This document shows positions 7,409-15,392 of a stretch of DNA of 64,000 nt, piece by piece. The DNA lies in contig CAVXLN010000008.1 of assembly GCA_963762435.1 (NCBI GenBank), positions 62,001-126,000 of the forward strand, in the 5' to 3' direction. A program made the translations under genes and the position numbers. The first letter of the stretch is position 1. Every line of letters begins with the position of its first letter. Source of the DNA: JAXDMU01 sp963762435 (lineage in GTDB: Bacteria > Pseudomonadota > Alphaproteobacteria > ATCC43930 > CGMCC-115725). Under the pieces are notes generated by a model that saw only the letters and a list, made by a program, of their open reading frames with translations, did no database searches and had not been told where the DNA came from.

Positions 7409-8053
7409 ATGCTGACCCCGGAACAGATTGCCGGTCTCAATGAGTTTGTCGACCATGCGCTCATGGCGGCGGCCCGCGCGGCGCACCAAGCGGCATGGCA
7501 GCGGCACACCGATACGGTGGCGAAAATCACCGAGGCCGAGGCCACGCTCGTCAAGGCGAAGTCGGACCGCGCTGCGATCCTGTCGGCTGGCGCCGGCGGC
7601 GGGGCTTGCGTCACCGCTCAGCACAGCGCCGATACGGCCCGGGCCGTGCGCGAGGCGGAGGACCACGTCAAATTTCTGCGCGAGCTCGCCGCGGGCATGA
7701 ACGCGGAAACAATCCGGCTCGACGCCGCGCTCATGAAAGCGCAGCGCGACGCCTATCTGCCGGTGATCCGCCATGGCGCCCGCATGCGCCTCGAGGCCGC
7801 GGCCCGGCTCGACCGGGCCCGCGCCGATCTGGCCGAGGCCGAAAGCGCCTATGACGCCGCCAGCGAGATCGTCGCCCACGGCGCCCATCATTTCCGCCCC
7901 CACGTCCAGCTCGTGCCTGGCACACGGCCCGCGGCGCCGGACCCAGGCGGATACATCCGCATGAGGCTCGGCGCCACGGAAGAGGCCGCCCTGTGGCGCT
8001 CCGCCGGCATCGATCTCGACCCGCCCGCCACCGAACCGAAGGAAGCAGCATGA
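7409..8053 (+). CDS. Hypothetical helical protein
   Basis: A 214-residue protein with a good ribosome site (AGGAGA, six bases before the ATG). Residues about 15-165 are nearly all helix with heptad character, so a coiled coil is likely. The last 45 residues are Pro-rich. Its place upstream of the terminase genes would fit a phage structural or DNA-processing accessory protein, but no motif shows this. Confidence 0.6.
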   Translation: MLTPEQIAGLNEFVDHALMAAARAAHQAAWQRHTDTVAKITEAEATLVKAKSDRAAILSAGAGGGACVTAQHSADTARAVREAEDHVKFLRELAAGMNAETIRLDAALMKAQRDAYLPVIRHGARMRLEAAARLDRARADLAEAESAYDAASEIVAHGAHHFRPHVQLVPGTRPAAPDPGGYIRMRLGATEEAALWRSAGIDLDPPATEPKEAA

Positions 8054-8223
8054 CGACCGCCCCGCTCACGCCCGAGCAGCTCGCCGAAACCCGCGAGATG
8101 GTCAGCAACCTGACGAATGCCGAGTTCCGTGAAGTGACGAACTGGATGAATGCGCGCGGCCGGGTGCCGACCATCGAGGAGATGCACCAGATCAAGGCGA
8201 AAGCCGCCCGCCGGGGCTGGTAG
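8050..8223 (+). CDS. Small hypothetical protein
   Basis: A 57-residue protein whose ATG overlaps the previous stop (ATGA). It is a helical, charged polypeptide ending in KAKAARRGW, with no recognised domain. Six bases separate it from the small terminase gene. Confidence 0.55.
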   Translation: MTTAPLTPEQLAETREMVSNLTNAEFREVTNWMNARGRVPTIEEMHQIKAKAARRGW

Positions 8224-8229
8224 GACACC

Positions 8230-8707
8230 ATGGCGCGGCATTGCTCGATCTGCATCCACCCCGACCGGGACGCCATCGACACGGCGCTCATGGGGACAGG
8301 CATCCTCGCCCAGATCGGGATCCAGCACGGGGTGACGGTTTCGGCGCTTGGCCGGCAATCGCGATCGCCATATCCCGGCCGCGATGGTGAAGCATGCCGA
8401 GATCCTGGACGAGCTTCGCGCCGAGCAGTTGGTTGCAAGGGCCTCGGACATGTACCGGGCGATCGAACGGCAGATCCCGCTTGCGGCGAAGGACGGCGAT
8501 CACAAAGCGCTCGCTCAGCTCGCCGGCCAGGGCACCAAGATCTGCGCCCTGCTCATGAAGCGGTTCGATCAAATGCCGCCCGAGCGATCGGTCAGCATCG
8601 TTGCCTCAGTGGAGTGGAAGGGAATTCAGCAGACGATCTTGCGCGCCCTCGATCCGTTTCCGGACGCCAAACGCGCGGTCGCGATCGCCCTTGCGAGCCG
8701 GTCCTGA
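8230..8707 (+). pseudogene. Terminase small subunit-like gene, disrupted by a 1-base frameshift
   Basis: The first 43 codons read MARHCSICIHPDRDAIDTAL...VTVSALGR in one frame. The rest (RDRHIPAAMVKHAEILDELR...AIALASRS) continues in another. Removing one A at 8357-8358 gives L-G-R-H-R-D-R-H-I-P and joins both parts into one protein of about 158 residues. The C-x2-C start, an HTH and the RHRxxH(I/L)P signature are those of small terminase-like DNA-binding proteins beside terminase genes. The lesion could be a true mutation, a recoding site or an assembly error. Internal starts (TTG 8348 or ATG 8384) could still yield the C-terminal part alone. Confidence 0.7.
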
Positions 8708-9495
8708 TGGACGCTGCCGAAGCAATGCGCATCGGCATGCTGGAAGCGGTCGACCCGGTCGTCTACGCGGCAAATCAGCTGGGCTTCGTCGCTGACGATT
8801 GGCAGGCCCGGTTCCTTCGCTCGACGGCGCCGGAAATCTCGGTCTGCTGCAGCCGGCAGAGCGGCAAGAGCACCACGGCGGCCGTGAAGGCGGTTCATGT
8901 CGCCAAGCACAAGCCCGACGGCCTGGTGCTGATCATCTCGCCGACGCAGCGCCAGTCGGGCTTGCTCCTGCGGAAGGCCCGCGGGCTGCTGCGCAAGAAC
9001 GAGGAGGATCGAGAGCTCAGCGCCGACAGCGCGACCACGATCGAGCTTCCGAACCGCGCCTTGATCGTCAGCCTGCCGGGCAACGATGACAGCATCCGCG
9101 GCTACAGCTCGCCTGACCTGATCATCGAGGACGAGGCGGCCTTCGTGACCGAGGCCACGCATGACGCGCTGGTGCCGATGCTCGCCGTGAGCCAGGGGCA
9201 GCTCTGCCTCTTGAGCACGCCGCAGGGCCGGCAGGGACACTTCTTCCAAGCCCACGCTGGCGACGACACCGACTATGAGCGCATCACGGTCACGGCATTC
9301 GATTGCAAGCGCATCCCGCGCGATTGGCTGGAAAAGCAGAGGCGGAAGAACCCGGCCCGCTTCGGCCGTGAGTTCATGTGCCAGTTCCTCGAAAGCGACA
9401 GCCAATTTTTCACCTATGCGGAGATCGAGGCTCTGTTCGACACCGACCTTCGGCCTCTCTTCCCGGATTTGGTCCATGCTCTCAAAGCCGCGTAA
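8707..9495 (+). CDS. Phage terminase large subunit, ATPase part
   Basis: A 262-residue packaging motor ATPase. Adenine-binding region FVADDWQARFLRS, Walker A-like CSRQSGKST (about residues 48-56), Walker B LIIEDEAAFV (about 138-147), and the coupling motif LLSTPQGRQG (about 167-176). The ATG at 8707 overlaps the stop of the small terminase gene (ATGA). The frame ends soon after FFTYAEIEALF, where intact large terminases continue into the nuclease domain. That domain is found in the next gene in another frame. Confidence 0.88.
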   Translation: MDAAEAMRIGMLEAVDPVVYAANQLGFVADDWQARFLRSTAPEISVCCSRQSGKSTTAAVKAVHVAKHKPDGLVLIISPTQRQSGLLLRKARGLLRKNEEDRELSADSATTIELPNRALIVSLPGNDDSIRGYSSPDLIIEDEAAFVTEATHDALVPMLAVSQGQLCLLSTPQGRQGHFFQAHAGDDTDYERITVTAFDCKRIPRDWLEKQRRKNPARFGREFMCQFLESDSQFFTYAEIEALFDTDLRPLFPDLVHALKAA

Positions 9496-10192
9496 TGACC
9501 TGATCGAAAAGACCTTCGAGACGCTCCCGGCACGGCCGGTTGGTTTCGTCGTCTCGGCTGACATCGGGAAGATGCGGGATTGGTCGGCCATATCGGTGAC
9601 GACCCGCAGCGTGGGCTGGGTCCTGTGCATGGAAAGGGCGGAATTCGAGCAGATCCCGGGCGAGAGAGATCGAAAACGCTTTTTGCAACATGGAATTACG
9701 CACCTGGAGCGGCCTGCCCTCGGCACTCCGTACCCCGAGGTCGTTCGCCGCCTGTGCGTGCTCATGGACGAGCTGCCCGTGATGCCGGAGCTTCCTGAGC
9801 TCGTGATCGATGCGACGGGCGTCGGCATGCCGATCGTCGATATGTGTCGGGGATCCGGTCTTCGGCCGGTTGCCATGACGATCACGGGCGGGACCAACGT
9901 CGTCACGCACTCGAGCCGGCAGATTTCGGTGCCAAAACGGGACCTGGCGGAGAACGTCAAGGCGCTGATCCAGGATGGCCGTTTGAAGGTCGCGAATGAC
10001 CTCGATCTGGCTGCGGTTGCTCGGCAGGAGCTTGCCGCATTCGGCCACAAGATCGCCGAAGACGGTCACGAAACCTTCGATGGCGTGGGCGAGCACGACG
10101 ACATCGTCATGTCGATCGCCATGGGGGTTTGGCGCAGCGAGCACAAGCCGGCGCCGATCCGCAGCGCCGACATCAACATCTTCGATCGCTGA
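9476..10192 (+). CDS. Phage terminase large subunit, nuclease part
   Basis: A 238-residue RNase H-fold nuclease domain: FVVSADIGKMRDWSAISV (first catalytic Asp), LPELVIDATGVGMPIVD (second) and GEHDDIVMSIAMGVW (third). It overlaps the ATPase gene by 20 bases in a different frame. ATG 9476 has no good ribosome site, which favours either translational coupling or an accidental split of a single terminase of about 490 residues by an indel just upstream. The nuclease cuts concatemeric DNA during packaging. Confidence 0.82.
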   Translation: MLSKPRNDLIEKTFETLPARPVGFVVSADIGKMRDWSAISVTTRSVGWVLCMERAEFEQIPGERDRKRFLQHGITHLERPALGTPYPEVVRRLCVLMDELPVMPELPELVIDATGVGMPIVDMCRGSGLRPVAMTITGGTNVVTHSSRQISVPKRDLAENVKALIQDGRLKVANDLDLAAVARQELAAFGHKIAEDGHETFDGVGEHDDIVMSIAMGVWRSEHKPAPIRSADINIFDR

Positions 10193-10221
10193 ATGATGGT
10201 TGATATAAAATCAAAACGGTC

Positions 10222-10246
10222 ATATAGCTTCTATATCGGCTCGATA
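10222..10246. promoter_or_regulatory. AT-rich inverted repeats before the serine recombinase gene
   Basis: ATATAG-ctt-CTATAT (10222-10236) overlaps CTAT-N9-ATAG (10231-10246) in an unusually AT-rich stretch (10193-10258). Serine recombinases often act at, and repress from, short inverted repeats just upstream of their own gene, so this may be a crossover site and promoter. AGAGG at 10246-10250 serves as the ribosome site for ATG 10259. Confidence 0.4.
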
Positions 10247-10258
10247 GAGGCTTCCATC

Positions 10259-10933
10259 ATGACCAGGGCAATCGCCTATCTCCGCGTTTCCAGCCAGCAG
10301 CAAGGCCGATCGGGCCTCGGCATCGAAGCGCAACGGCAATCGATTGCCCGCTTCGCCGAGGCGGAGGGTATCGAGCTGGTGGGCGAGCATATCGAGGTCG
10401 AGACGGGCAAGGGCGCCGACGCGCTCGACCGCCGGCCGGTTCTGGCCGTGGCTCTCGCTGAGGCGCGCCGCCTGCGCTGCCCGGTGATCGTCGCCAAGCT
10501 CGATCGGCTCAGCCGTGACGTGGCGTTCATCAGCGGCCTGATGGCGCAGCGGGTGCCGTTCGTGGTCGCCGAGCTGGGTGCCGATGCCGATCCGTTCATG
10601 CTTCACCTGTACGCGGCCCTGGCCGAGAAGGAACGGGCGCTGATCTCGGGCCGGACCAAGGCGGCACTGGCTGCCAAGAAGGCACAGGGCGCCATCCTGG
10701 GCAATCGGACGAACCTTGCCGATGCGCGGGCCGCTGGCGTCGCCACCGTGAAGGCGAAGGCGGACCAGTTCGCAGCCAATGTGCTGCCGGTCGTCGAGAC
10801 CATCCGCGCATCAGGCGTTGCCACGCTGCCGGGGATCGCCGAAGCCTTGAACGCTCGTGGCATTCGGACGGCGCGCGGCGGGCAGTGGTATGCGACGACC
10901 GTCAAGAACCTGCTCGACCGACAAGCCGCGTAG
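10259..10933 (+). CDS. Serine recombinase (resolvase/invertase family)
   Basis: A 224-residue site-specific recombinase. The N-terminal catalytic domain has AYLRVSS (nucleophile Ser11 of RVS), KLDRLSRD and EKERALISGRTKAAL. The C-terminal helices GIAEALNARGIRTARGGQWYATTVKNLL are the DNA-binding HTH. The frame opens at 10193, but the ribosome site and family alignment fix the start at 10259. It sits where phage portal and capsid genes are expected, between terminase and tail genes, and is followed by a terminator. It may be an independent insertion, a control invertase, or the cause of a deletion. Confidence 0.92.
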   Translation: MTRAIAYLRVSSQQQGRSGLGIEAQRQSIARFAEAEGIELVGEHIEVETGKGADALDRRPVLAVALAEARRLRCPVIVAKLDRLSRDVAFISGLMAQRVPFVVAELGADADPFMLHLYAALAEKERALISGRTKAALAAKKAQGAILGNRTNLADARAAGVATVKAKADQFAANVLPVVETIRASGVATLPGIAEALNARGIRTARGGQWYATTVKNLLDRQAA

Positions 10934-10968
10934 CATCCCCGCTCGCCCGATTGGGCGACCGCCAATCC

Positions 10969-11001
10969 AGCCCGCCCGGCATCGCGCTCGGCGGGCTTTT
11001 T
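10969..11001 (+). terminator. Rho-independent terminator after the serine recombinase
   Basis: AGCCCGCC (10969-10976) pairs with GGCGGGCT (10990-10997), followed by a run of Ts. It isolates the recombinase gene from the tail genes. Confidence 0.85.
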
Positions 11002-11016
11002 CATGAGGTACCGCCC

Positions 11017-11301
11017 ATGCCAGACATCAGCGAATACGTCTCTCAGGCCGAGTATGGCGTGAAACACATCGTCAAGCTTGCGGCACGACAGGGCCATGCC
11101 GCTGCCGACGTGCTGCTGCTCATCATCTACGCCGCCGGCATCGAGGCTGAGGCGTGCGGCATCGATCTGCAGGCCGCTGACACTGATCTAAGGGCGCGGC
11201 TCGATCAGGCCGCATCCGATGCTCGCTGCCAGGCTGTCCGGCACGCCCAGCGCCTTCTCGATGCCGAGGATCAGGCCCGGCAGGGGCTTCCTCAAAGCTG
11301 A
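11017..11301 (+). CDS. Small hypothetical protein
   Basis: A 94-residue, mostly helical protein starting 16 bases after the terminator. TGAGG before the ATG gives a usable ribosome site. The central part (ADVLLLIIYAAGIEAEACGIDL) is hydrophobic but not a clear membrane helix. No family recognised. Confidence 0.5.
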   Translation: MPDISEYVSQAEYGVKHIVKLAARQGHAAADVLLLIIYAAGIEAEACGIDLQAADTDLRARLDQAASDARCQAVRHAQRLLDAEDQARQGLPQS

Positions 11302-11406
11302 GGAGACCCGAGCCCGGGCGAGGCGGATCAGACGGACAGTGCCGCCAGCCAGAAAACCCCGTCAGCCGGCGGCCGACCCTTCTCGCGACGGCGCGGCCGG
11401 CATTCA

Positions 11407-11434
11407 AAGGGGGATACCGCCAGGGTACCCCCTT
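11407..11434. terminator. Hairpin upstream of the tail genes
   Basis: AAGGGGG (11407-11413) pairs with CCCCCTT (11428-11434), and TACC with GGTA inside. No clean T-run follows, so it may be an attenuator or RNA-processing hairpin. A hairpin of very similar shape is at 15393-15423. Confidence 0.45.
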
Positions 11435-11454
11435 CACTCAAACAGGAGATCATC

Positions 11455-11727
11455 ATGGCGCCGATCATCGACCTGGCGGCCGAGCGCGCCGCCCGTCTCC
11501 TCAAAATTGAGGAGCCCCCGTTCGTCGATCCACCAGCGCGGGGCACGTTTCACGCTGCGGGCATGCTGCGGCTCATCCCGCTTGCTCGCGACCTCCTGGC
11601 GCTGACGATGCCTCAGCTGGCGACCGCGAAGCTGCCGCCCGGGGTCGGCCTGCGGCTCGCCGACATGTCGAATGGTATGTGTGTCATGCACATCCCTTCG
11701 CCCGGCGGTCCAGACGCTGCAGCATGA
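11455..11727 (+). CDS. Small hypothetical protein
   Basis: A 90-residue protein with AGGAG eight bases before the ATG and ATGA overlap with the next gene. The sequence (ERAARLLKIEEPPFVDPP...LRLADMSNGMCVMHIP) shows no known motif. Its place directly before a tail completion-like gene suggests a head-tail joining or tail role. Confidence 0.6.
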   Translation: MAPIIDLAAERAARLLKIEEPPFVDPPARGTFHAAGMLRLIPLARDLLALTMPQLATAKLPPGVGLRLADMSNGMCVMHIPSPGGPDAAA

Positions 11728-12170
11728 GCAATCTGGATTTTGCGGAGATGGCCGCTCATCTGCGCCGGGTCGCCGAGCGGATACCGGCCGAAGAGCATGC
11801 GGCGCTCGACGATATCGGTCGCGATGTGGCGAAAGCGGCAGCCGACAAGCTCGGCACATATCAGGGCTCGGTCGGCTCGTTTCCGGCCTGGGCACCGCTG
11901 GCCGAGACCACGAAGGAAGAGCGTGTCCGCCTGGGCTTCACGCCTGACGACCCGTTGGAACGTGACGGCACGCTCGAGCGCTCGATCGGCCATGACACGG
12001 CCCCGCACGAGGTCGCGGTCGGGTCGCCACTGCCTGAGGCGCTTTGGATGGAGGGCGGCACGTCCAGGGCGCCCCCTCGGCCATTCCTCGGCCCTGCAAT
12101 GCAGGAAGCCGGGCACACCATCATGACGCGCTTCCTGCGCGCCATTTCGAACGCGTTTCGGAGGAGCTGA
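11724..12170 (+). CDS. Tail completion / HK97 gp10-like protein
   Basis: A 148-residue protein resembling phage virion morphogenesis or gp10-type proteins: an N-terminal helical part, WAPLAETTKEERVRLGF, a central LERDGTLERSIGHD segment with alternating strands (EVAVGSPLPEALWMEGGTSRAPPRPFLGPAM), and a C-terminal helix. The pattern residue-residue-RPFLGPA near the end is typical of this group, which closes the tail tube or joins it to the head. Packed between a small gene and the tape measure gene. Confidence 0.7.
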   Translation: MSNLDFAEMAAHLRRVAERIPAEEHAALDDIGRDVAKAAADKLGTYQGSVGSFPAWAPLAETTKEERVRLGFTPDDPLERDGTLERSIGHDTAPHEVAVGSPLPEALWMEGGTSRAPPRPFLGPAMQEAGHTIMTRFLRAISNAFRRS

Positions 12171-12173
12171 AGG

Positions 12174-14273
12174 ATGGCTATGGAGAGCTACACGGTCGAG
12201 GCGCGGCTGAAGTCCGTCGATACGCTCGGCCCCTCCCTGCTCAAGATCTCCGCCCTGTTCGAGAAGATCGGCAAGCAAGTCATCGGGCTCAATTCCGAGG
12301 TCGGGCTTCTCGGCCGATCGAACGGGCTGGCAATGACGATCGCCAAGGCTCACCAACTGTCGGGCGCGCTCTCGTCCGCCGGCGCGGCGGCGAAGGAGCT
12401 AAAGGGGCTCACCCTCGGCGGCATGACGCGGTCGTTCGAGGCATCGATCAGCCGTGCCAAAGAGCTCGAAGGCGTCATGGAGCGGATCGGCCGGAACCAG
12501 CTCGGCGGGACGAGGGGCGGATCTGGCGGCCCCGGCGGGCGCCAGGGCGGCATCAACGCGGCCATCGGCGAGGTCCAGGCCGGGATTTTCAGCGCTGGCT
12601 TCATCGCCTCTCCTGTCATCTCGGCGATCAAGCAGGCCGCCGAGCTCAACACCCAGATGGTCGGCATCGACGCGATCCGGCCCATGGACGAGAAGACGAT
12701 GGCCGGCCTGCGAGCGGCGATCTTCAAGGCCGCCTCGCCGACCGTTTTCAGCAATGTCGATGTCGGCGGGATGGCAAAGCTGCTCGCGACCTCGACCAGC
12801 CTATCGGTCCCTGAGATCGACAAGATCCTGCCCGTGATGGCGCAATTTGCCGACACGCAATCGCTGTTCAAGGGCGTGCCATGGCAGACATCGGTCAAGG
12901 GCGCGATCGACCTGGCGCACCAGGCGCAGCTCTATACCCCGGAACAGCTGCGGCCGTTCCTCGACAAGGTCACGCGCGCCTCGATCCTGACCGGCGGCAG
13001 CACGCCAAATCTCACGAACGCGCTCAAATATTTCGGGCCGACGGCCAAGGCAGGCCTCGGCATGAGCGATGACAGCGTCATCGCGGCCGTGGCGCTGATG
13101 GATCGGCTCGGCGTATCCGGCAGCCGCGGGGGCACCAGCCTCCTGGCCGGGCTGACCCGATCGGTTCCCGGCGTGTTCGGCAGCGGCCTGTTGACGGGCA
13201 AGAGCATGCGTGCGCTCCACGACATGAATTTGGTCGATAAGGACGGCAAGGCCCTCGTGTTCGATAAAGAGGGAAAATTCGATCTGCCCGCCCTGATGAC
13301 CCGGCTCGTTCAATTTCACGACAAGCTCTTCGCCTCAATGCCGCCGGAAAAAGCGCGGCAAGAGATGATGCGGGACCTGCAGCAAGGGTTCGGCACGAAC
13401 GGCGCCAGGACGATCGGTCTCCTGATGTCGGACGCTGCGCTCGAGCAGTGGCGCATCATCACCGAAAACATGGCGAAGCTGCCCGGAACTTCGGAGGTCC
13501 AGAACAAATTCGCGAATGAAGCAACGATGCAAAAATTCAAGACGGCGCAGACCAATTTCAACAGCCTGATGGCGGAGATCGGCGATGCCCTCTTGCCCGA
13601 TGTCAATCACCAGCTCGACCGGTTCAATCACCTGATCCCTGACCTGACCGTCCTCGTGCGCGAGAACCATCCGGCCGTGCGGGCGCTCGCAGAGGCCCTA
13701 CTCGGCCTTTCGGCCGCGGTCGCCTTCTCAGGCGTCGTGAAGGGGCTCGAGGTCGCGTTCTATGGCTTGCAGAAGTCGATGGCCTTCGCCGGGCTGATCG
13801 AGGCGGGTATGGGCGCCAAAGCCGCCGCGCCGGTTGTCGCTGGATCTCTGCTGTCCGGCGGCCCCACCGCGATCGCCGCGCTTACCGCCTTGGCCATCTA
13901 TAAGAAGGCGACCGAGACCACGGCGGAACGAGACGAGGCGGCGACTGCCGCCGCTGCTGGATGGGATGCGAGCGGCCCCGGCGCGCCGAGCGCCGAATAT
14001 CCGATGGACCGTTTCGGTAGCGGCCGCAGGTTCGCCAACCTGCCACCGAACTATCTGCGCCGACAGCCGGGCGACGACGGCACCATCGAGACCAATGCGC
14101 TGCTTCGGCTGATCCTCCAGCAGCTCGGCAAGCCGATCCCCGCGGTCATCGATGGGAACTATCTAAACCGCTATTTCCAGCAGGAGAACAACTTCAGCTA
14201 CGGCGGCCCGCGCATGGGCCCCAGCGTCCTCGATCCCTGGGCTTATTATCCGAATCCCGGATCTGTGCGCTGA
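12174..14273 (+). CDS. Phage tail tape measure protein
   Basis: A 699-residue protein that sets tail length and later sits in the tail tube. Residues about 120-480 contain the tape-measure core (INAAIGEVQAGIFSAGFIASP, QAAELNTQMVGIDAIRP...NVDVGGMAKLLATSTSLS). Two hydrophobic helices lie at about 505-580 (LGLSAAVAFSGVV; GAKAAAPVVAGSLLSGGPTAIAALTALAIY), and the C-terminus is Gly/Pro-rich. GGAGG lies nine bases before ATG 12174; an ATG at 12180 is an alternative. At roughly 0.15 nm per residue it would imply a tail near 100 nm, if functional. Confidence 0.88.
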   Translation: MAMESYTVEARLKSVDTLGPSLLKISALFEKIGKQVIGLNSEVGLLGRSNGLAMTIAKAHQLSGALSSAGAAAKELKGLTLGGMTRSFEASISRAKELEGVMERIGRNQLGGTRGGSGGPGGRQGGINAAIGEVQAGIFSAGFIASPVISAIKQAAELNTQMVGIDAIRPMDEKTMAGLRAAIFKAASPTVFSNVDVGGMAKLLATSTSLSVPEIDKILPVMAQFADTQSLFKGVPWQTSVKGAIDLAHQAQLYTPEQLRPFLDKVTRASILTGGSTPNLTNALKYFGPTAKAGLGMSDDSVIAAVALMDRLGVSGSRGGTSLLAGLTRSVPGVFGSGLLTGKSMRALHDMNLVDKDGKALVFDKEGKFDLPALMTRLVQFHDKLFASMPPEKARQEMMRDLQQGFGTNGARTIGLLMSDAALEQWRIITENMAKLPGTSEVQNKFANEATMQKFKTAQTNFNSLMAEIGDALLPDVNHQLDRFNHLIPDLTVLVRENHPAVRALAEALLGLSAAVAFSGVVKGLEVAFYGLQKSMAFAGLIEAGMGAKAAAPVVAGSLLSGGPTAIAALTALAIYKKATETTAERDEAATAAAAGWDASGPGAPSAEYPMDRFGSGRRFANLPPNYLRRQPGDDGTIETNALLRLILQQLGKPIPAVIDGNYLNRYFQQENNFSYGGPRMGPSVLDPWAYYPNPGSVR

Positions 14274-14315
14274 CCATCAACCCCGCCGGCCGCGCCGGCA
14301 TCAATGGAGCTCGAC

Positions 14316-14735
14316 ATGGTCCAAGTCCACATCAATGAAAACCCGTCGGCCGTGGCGCCCGTATCCCTGACGGAGGGTCCGGGCGGCCTGGCCAAGCTGC
14401 GCGAGGATCGCAACAAGAAGGTCGAGTTCGTGGACCGCTTCGGCCGCCAGATCCGCATGCGCAAGGTGACTCTCTCAATGCGGCACCGGATTGCCGACGT
14501 GCTGGGCGACGCGGTGAAGAATGAGGGCCTGATGCTCCATGCCTTCGCGGTCATGTCGCTGGAATCGATCGGCGAGCATCCCGTCGTTGCCCTGTCTCGC
14601 ACCCAGATCGATGCCACGCTCGACCTGCTCGAGGTCGAGGGCGTCGAGGACGTGCTTGTCAAATACGCCGAGGAGTTCGGCACCAGCCCGGCCGGCGGAG
14701 CGCCCGCCAACGAGGCCGCCGCAAAAAACGGCTAA
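14316..14735 (+). CDS. Tail assembly chaperone, zero-frame product (gpG-like)
   Basis: A 139-residue protein: FVDRFGRQIRMRKVTLSMRHRIADVLGD, then LMLHAFAVMSLESIGEHPVVALSRTQIDATLDLLEVEGVEDVLVKYAEEFG and a short Ala-rich tail ending at the slippery sequence. Phage tail chaperones of this kind bind the tape measure protein during tail assembly. GGAG six bases before ATG 14316 makes it a better start than ATG 14304, which has no ribosome site. It follows, rather than precedes, the tape measure gene, the reverse of the usual order. The fraction that frameshifts gives a longer protein (next entries). Confidence 0.72.
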   Translation: MVQVHINENPSAVAPVSLTEGPGGLAKLREDRNKKVEFVDRFGRQIRMRKVTLSMRHRIADVLGDAVKNEGLMLHAFAVMSLESIGEHPVVALSRTQIDATLDLLEVEGVEDVLVKYAEEFGTSPAGGAPANEAAAKNG

Positions 14736-14783
14736 AGGACCCCGAGTTCAAGGATGGAGTTTTCCTCCTGAGGCACGGGGTCC
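14723..14783 (+). promoter_or_regulatory. Programmed -1 ribosomal frameshift signal
   Basis: The slippery heptamer A-AAA-AAC (14723-14729) lies in the right phase of the zero frame, four codons from its stop (gca-aaa-aac-ggc-taa). After a 7-base spacer, GGACCCCG (14737-14744) pairs perfectly with CGGGGTCC (14776-14783), enclosing a 31-base loop that can form a small inner hairpin. Heptamer, spacer and stem together are the standard -1 frameshift element, and tail chaperone genes are the standard place for it in phages. Confidence 0.85.
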
Positions 14784-14905
14784 CTTATGACATTGCCTTC
14801 GACATGCCGCCCAACGAGCGCACCGCGCTCGTCATCGAGATCTTGCAGCAGGAGACGGGCGGCCGCTGGGATTGGGGCAAGCACCAGATCGTCATGCCAA
14901 AATAG
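14729..14905 (+). CDS. Tail assembly chaperone, -1 frame extension (gpT-like)
   Basis: After a -1 slip at codon 138 the ribosome reads RLKDPEFKDGVFLL...RHGVPYDIAFDMPPNER...GGRWDWGKHQIVMPK, adding 58 residues for a fusion of about 196. This frame has protein-like composition and no start codon with a ribosome site of its own, so frameshifting is the only evident way to translate it. In lambda the G-T fusion bridges tape measure and tail tube subunits; the same role is inferred here. Confidence 0.78.
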   Translation, partial: RLKDPEFKDGVFLLRHGVPYDIAFDMPPNERTALVIEILQQETGGRWDWGKHQIVMPK

Positions 14906-14971
14906 GGTGTCCGAGATCCGGACACCCTCTAAAGGCTACGCCGAAAGGGTGGGCAGACTGTGCCCACCCTT
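14904..14971 (+). terminator. Two strong hairpins ending the tail operon
   Basis: AGGGTGTCC (14904-14912) pairs with GGACACCCT (14920-14928), overlapping the stop of the frameshift product. A second hairpin, AAGGGTGGGCA (14945-14955) with TGCCCACCCTT (14961-14971), is an 11-bp perfect stem. Neither has a long T-run. Two stacked hairpins at the end of the rightward operon act plausibly as a double terminator. Confidence 0.65.
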
Positions 14972-14999
14972 CCCCGGAGCTCGTGCGCCGAAGGCGGCC

Positions 15000-15284
15000 T
15001 TAGATAGGCTTTCCGTCAGGCGTGGCCGCCGGGCCGATGTACGTCCAATCGGATGCGGCCAGAATGGGCGAGCGCTGGTCGCTCGCAATCCAAAGCTCGC
15101 TCCTTCCGGTCCACGACGCCCAGAGCCGAACACCGCTCCTGGTTATCTCCACCAGGTGAGGCCATGCAACATCCGGATTCTCAGGAAATCCTGGCTTGGA
15201 TGGATCCGGCCACGAAGTAAAGTTTCTCATATAAATATCCATTTTGAAAATAGGCATTTCAGATATTTGAGAATGCCTGCTCAC
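15000..15284 (-). CDS. Small hypothetical protein
   Basis: A possible 94-residue protein with a GTG start; internal ATG starts at 15242 and 15230 are alternatives, and none has a clear ribosome site. The C-terminal half (VEITRSGVRLWASWTGRSELWIASD...SDWTYIGPAATPDGKPI) is Trp-rich and beta-like, which looks coding rather than random. The upstream DNA is AT-rich for this genome. Function unknown. Confidence 0.45.
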   Translation of the reverse strand: MSRHSQISEMPIFKMDIYMRNFTSWPDPSKPGFPENPDVAWPHLVEITRSGVRLWASWTGRSELWIASDQRSPILAASDWTYIGPAATPDGKPI

Positions 15285-15392
15285 ATCTTCATGATGCGAG
15301 CTTACCAGAGATAATTACATCAAATCGATTTTCAAGACCTGCCGATTAGGCGATCTTGACAAACCTGTACTGGCGATCCTCTGGGCTGGTCC

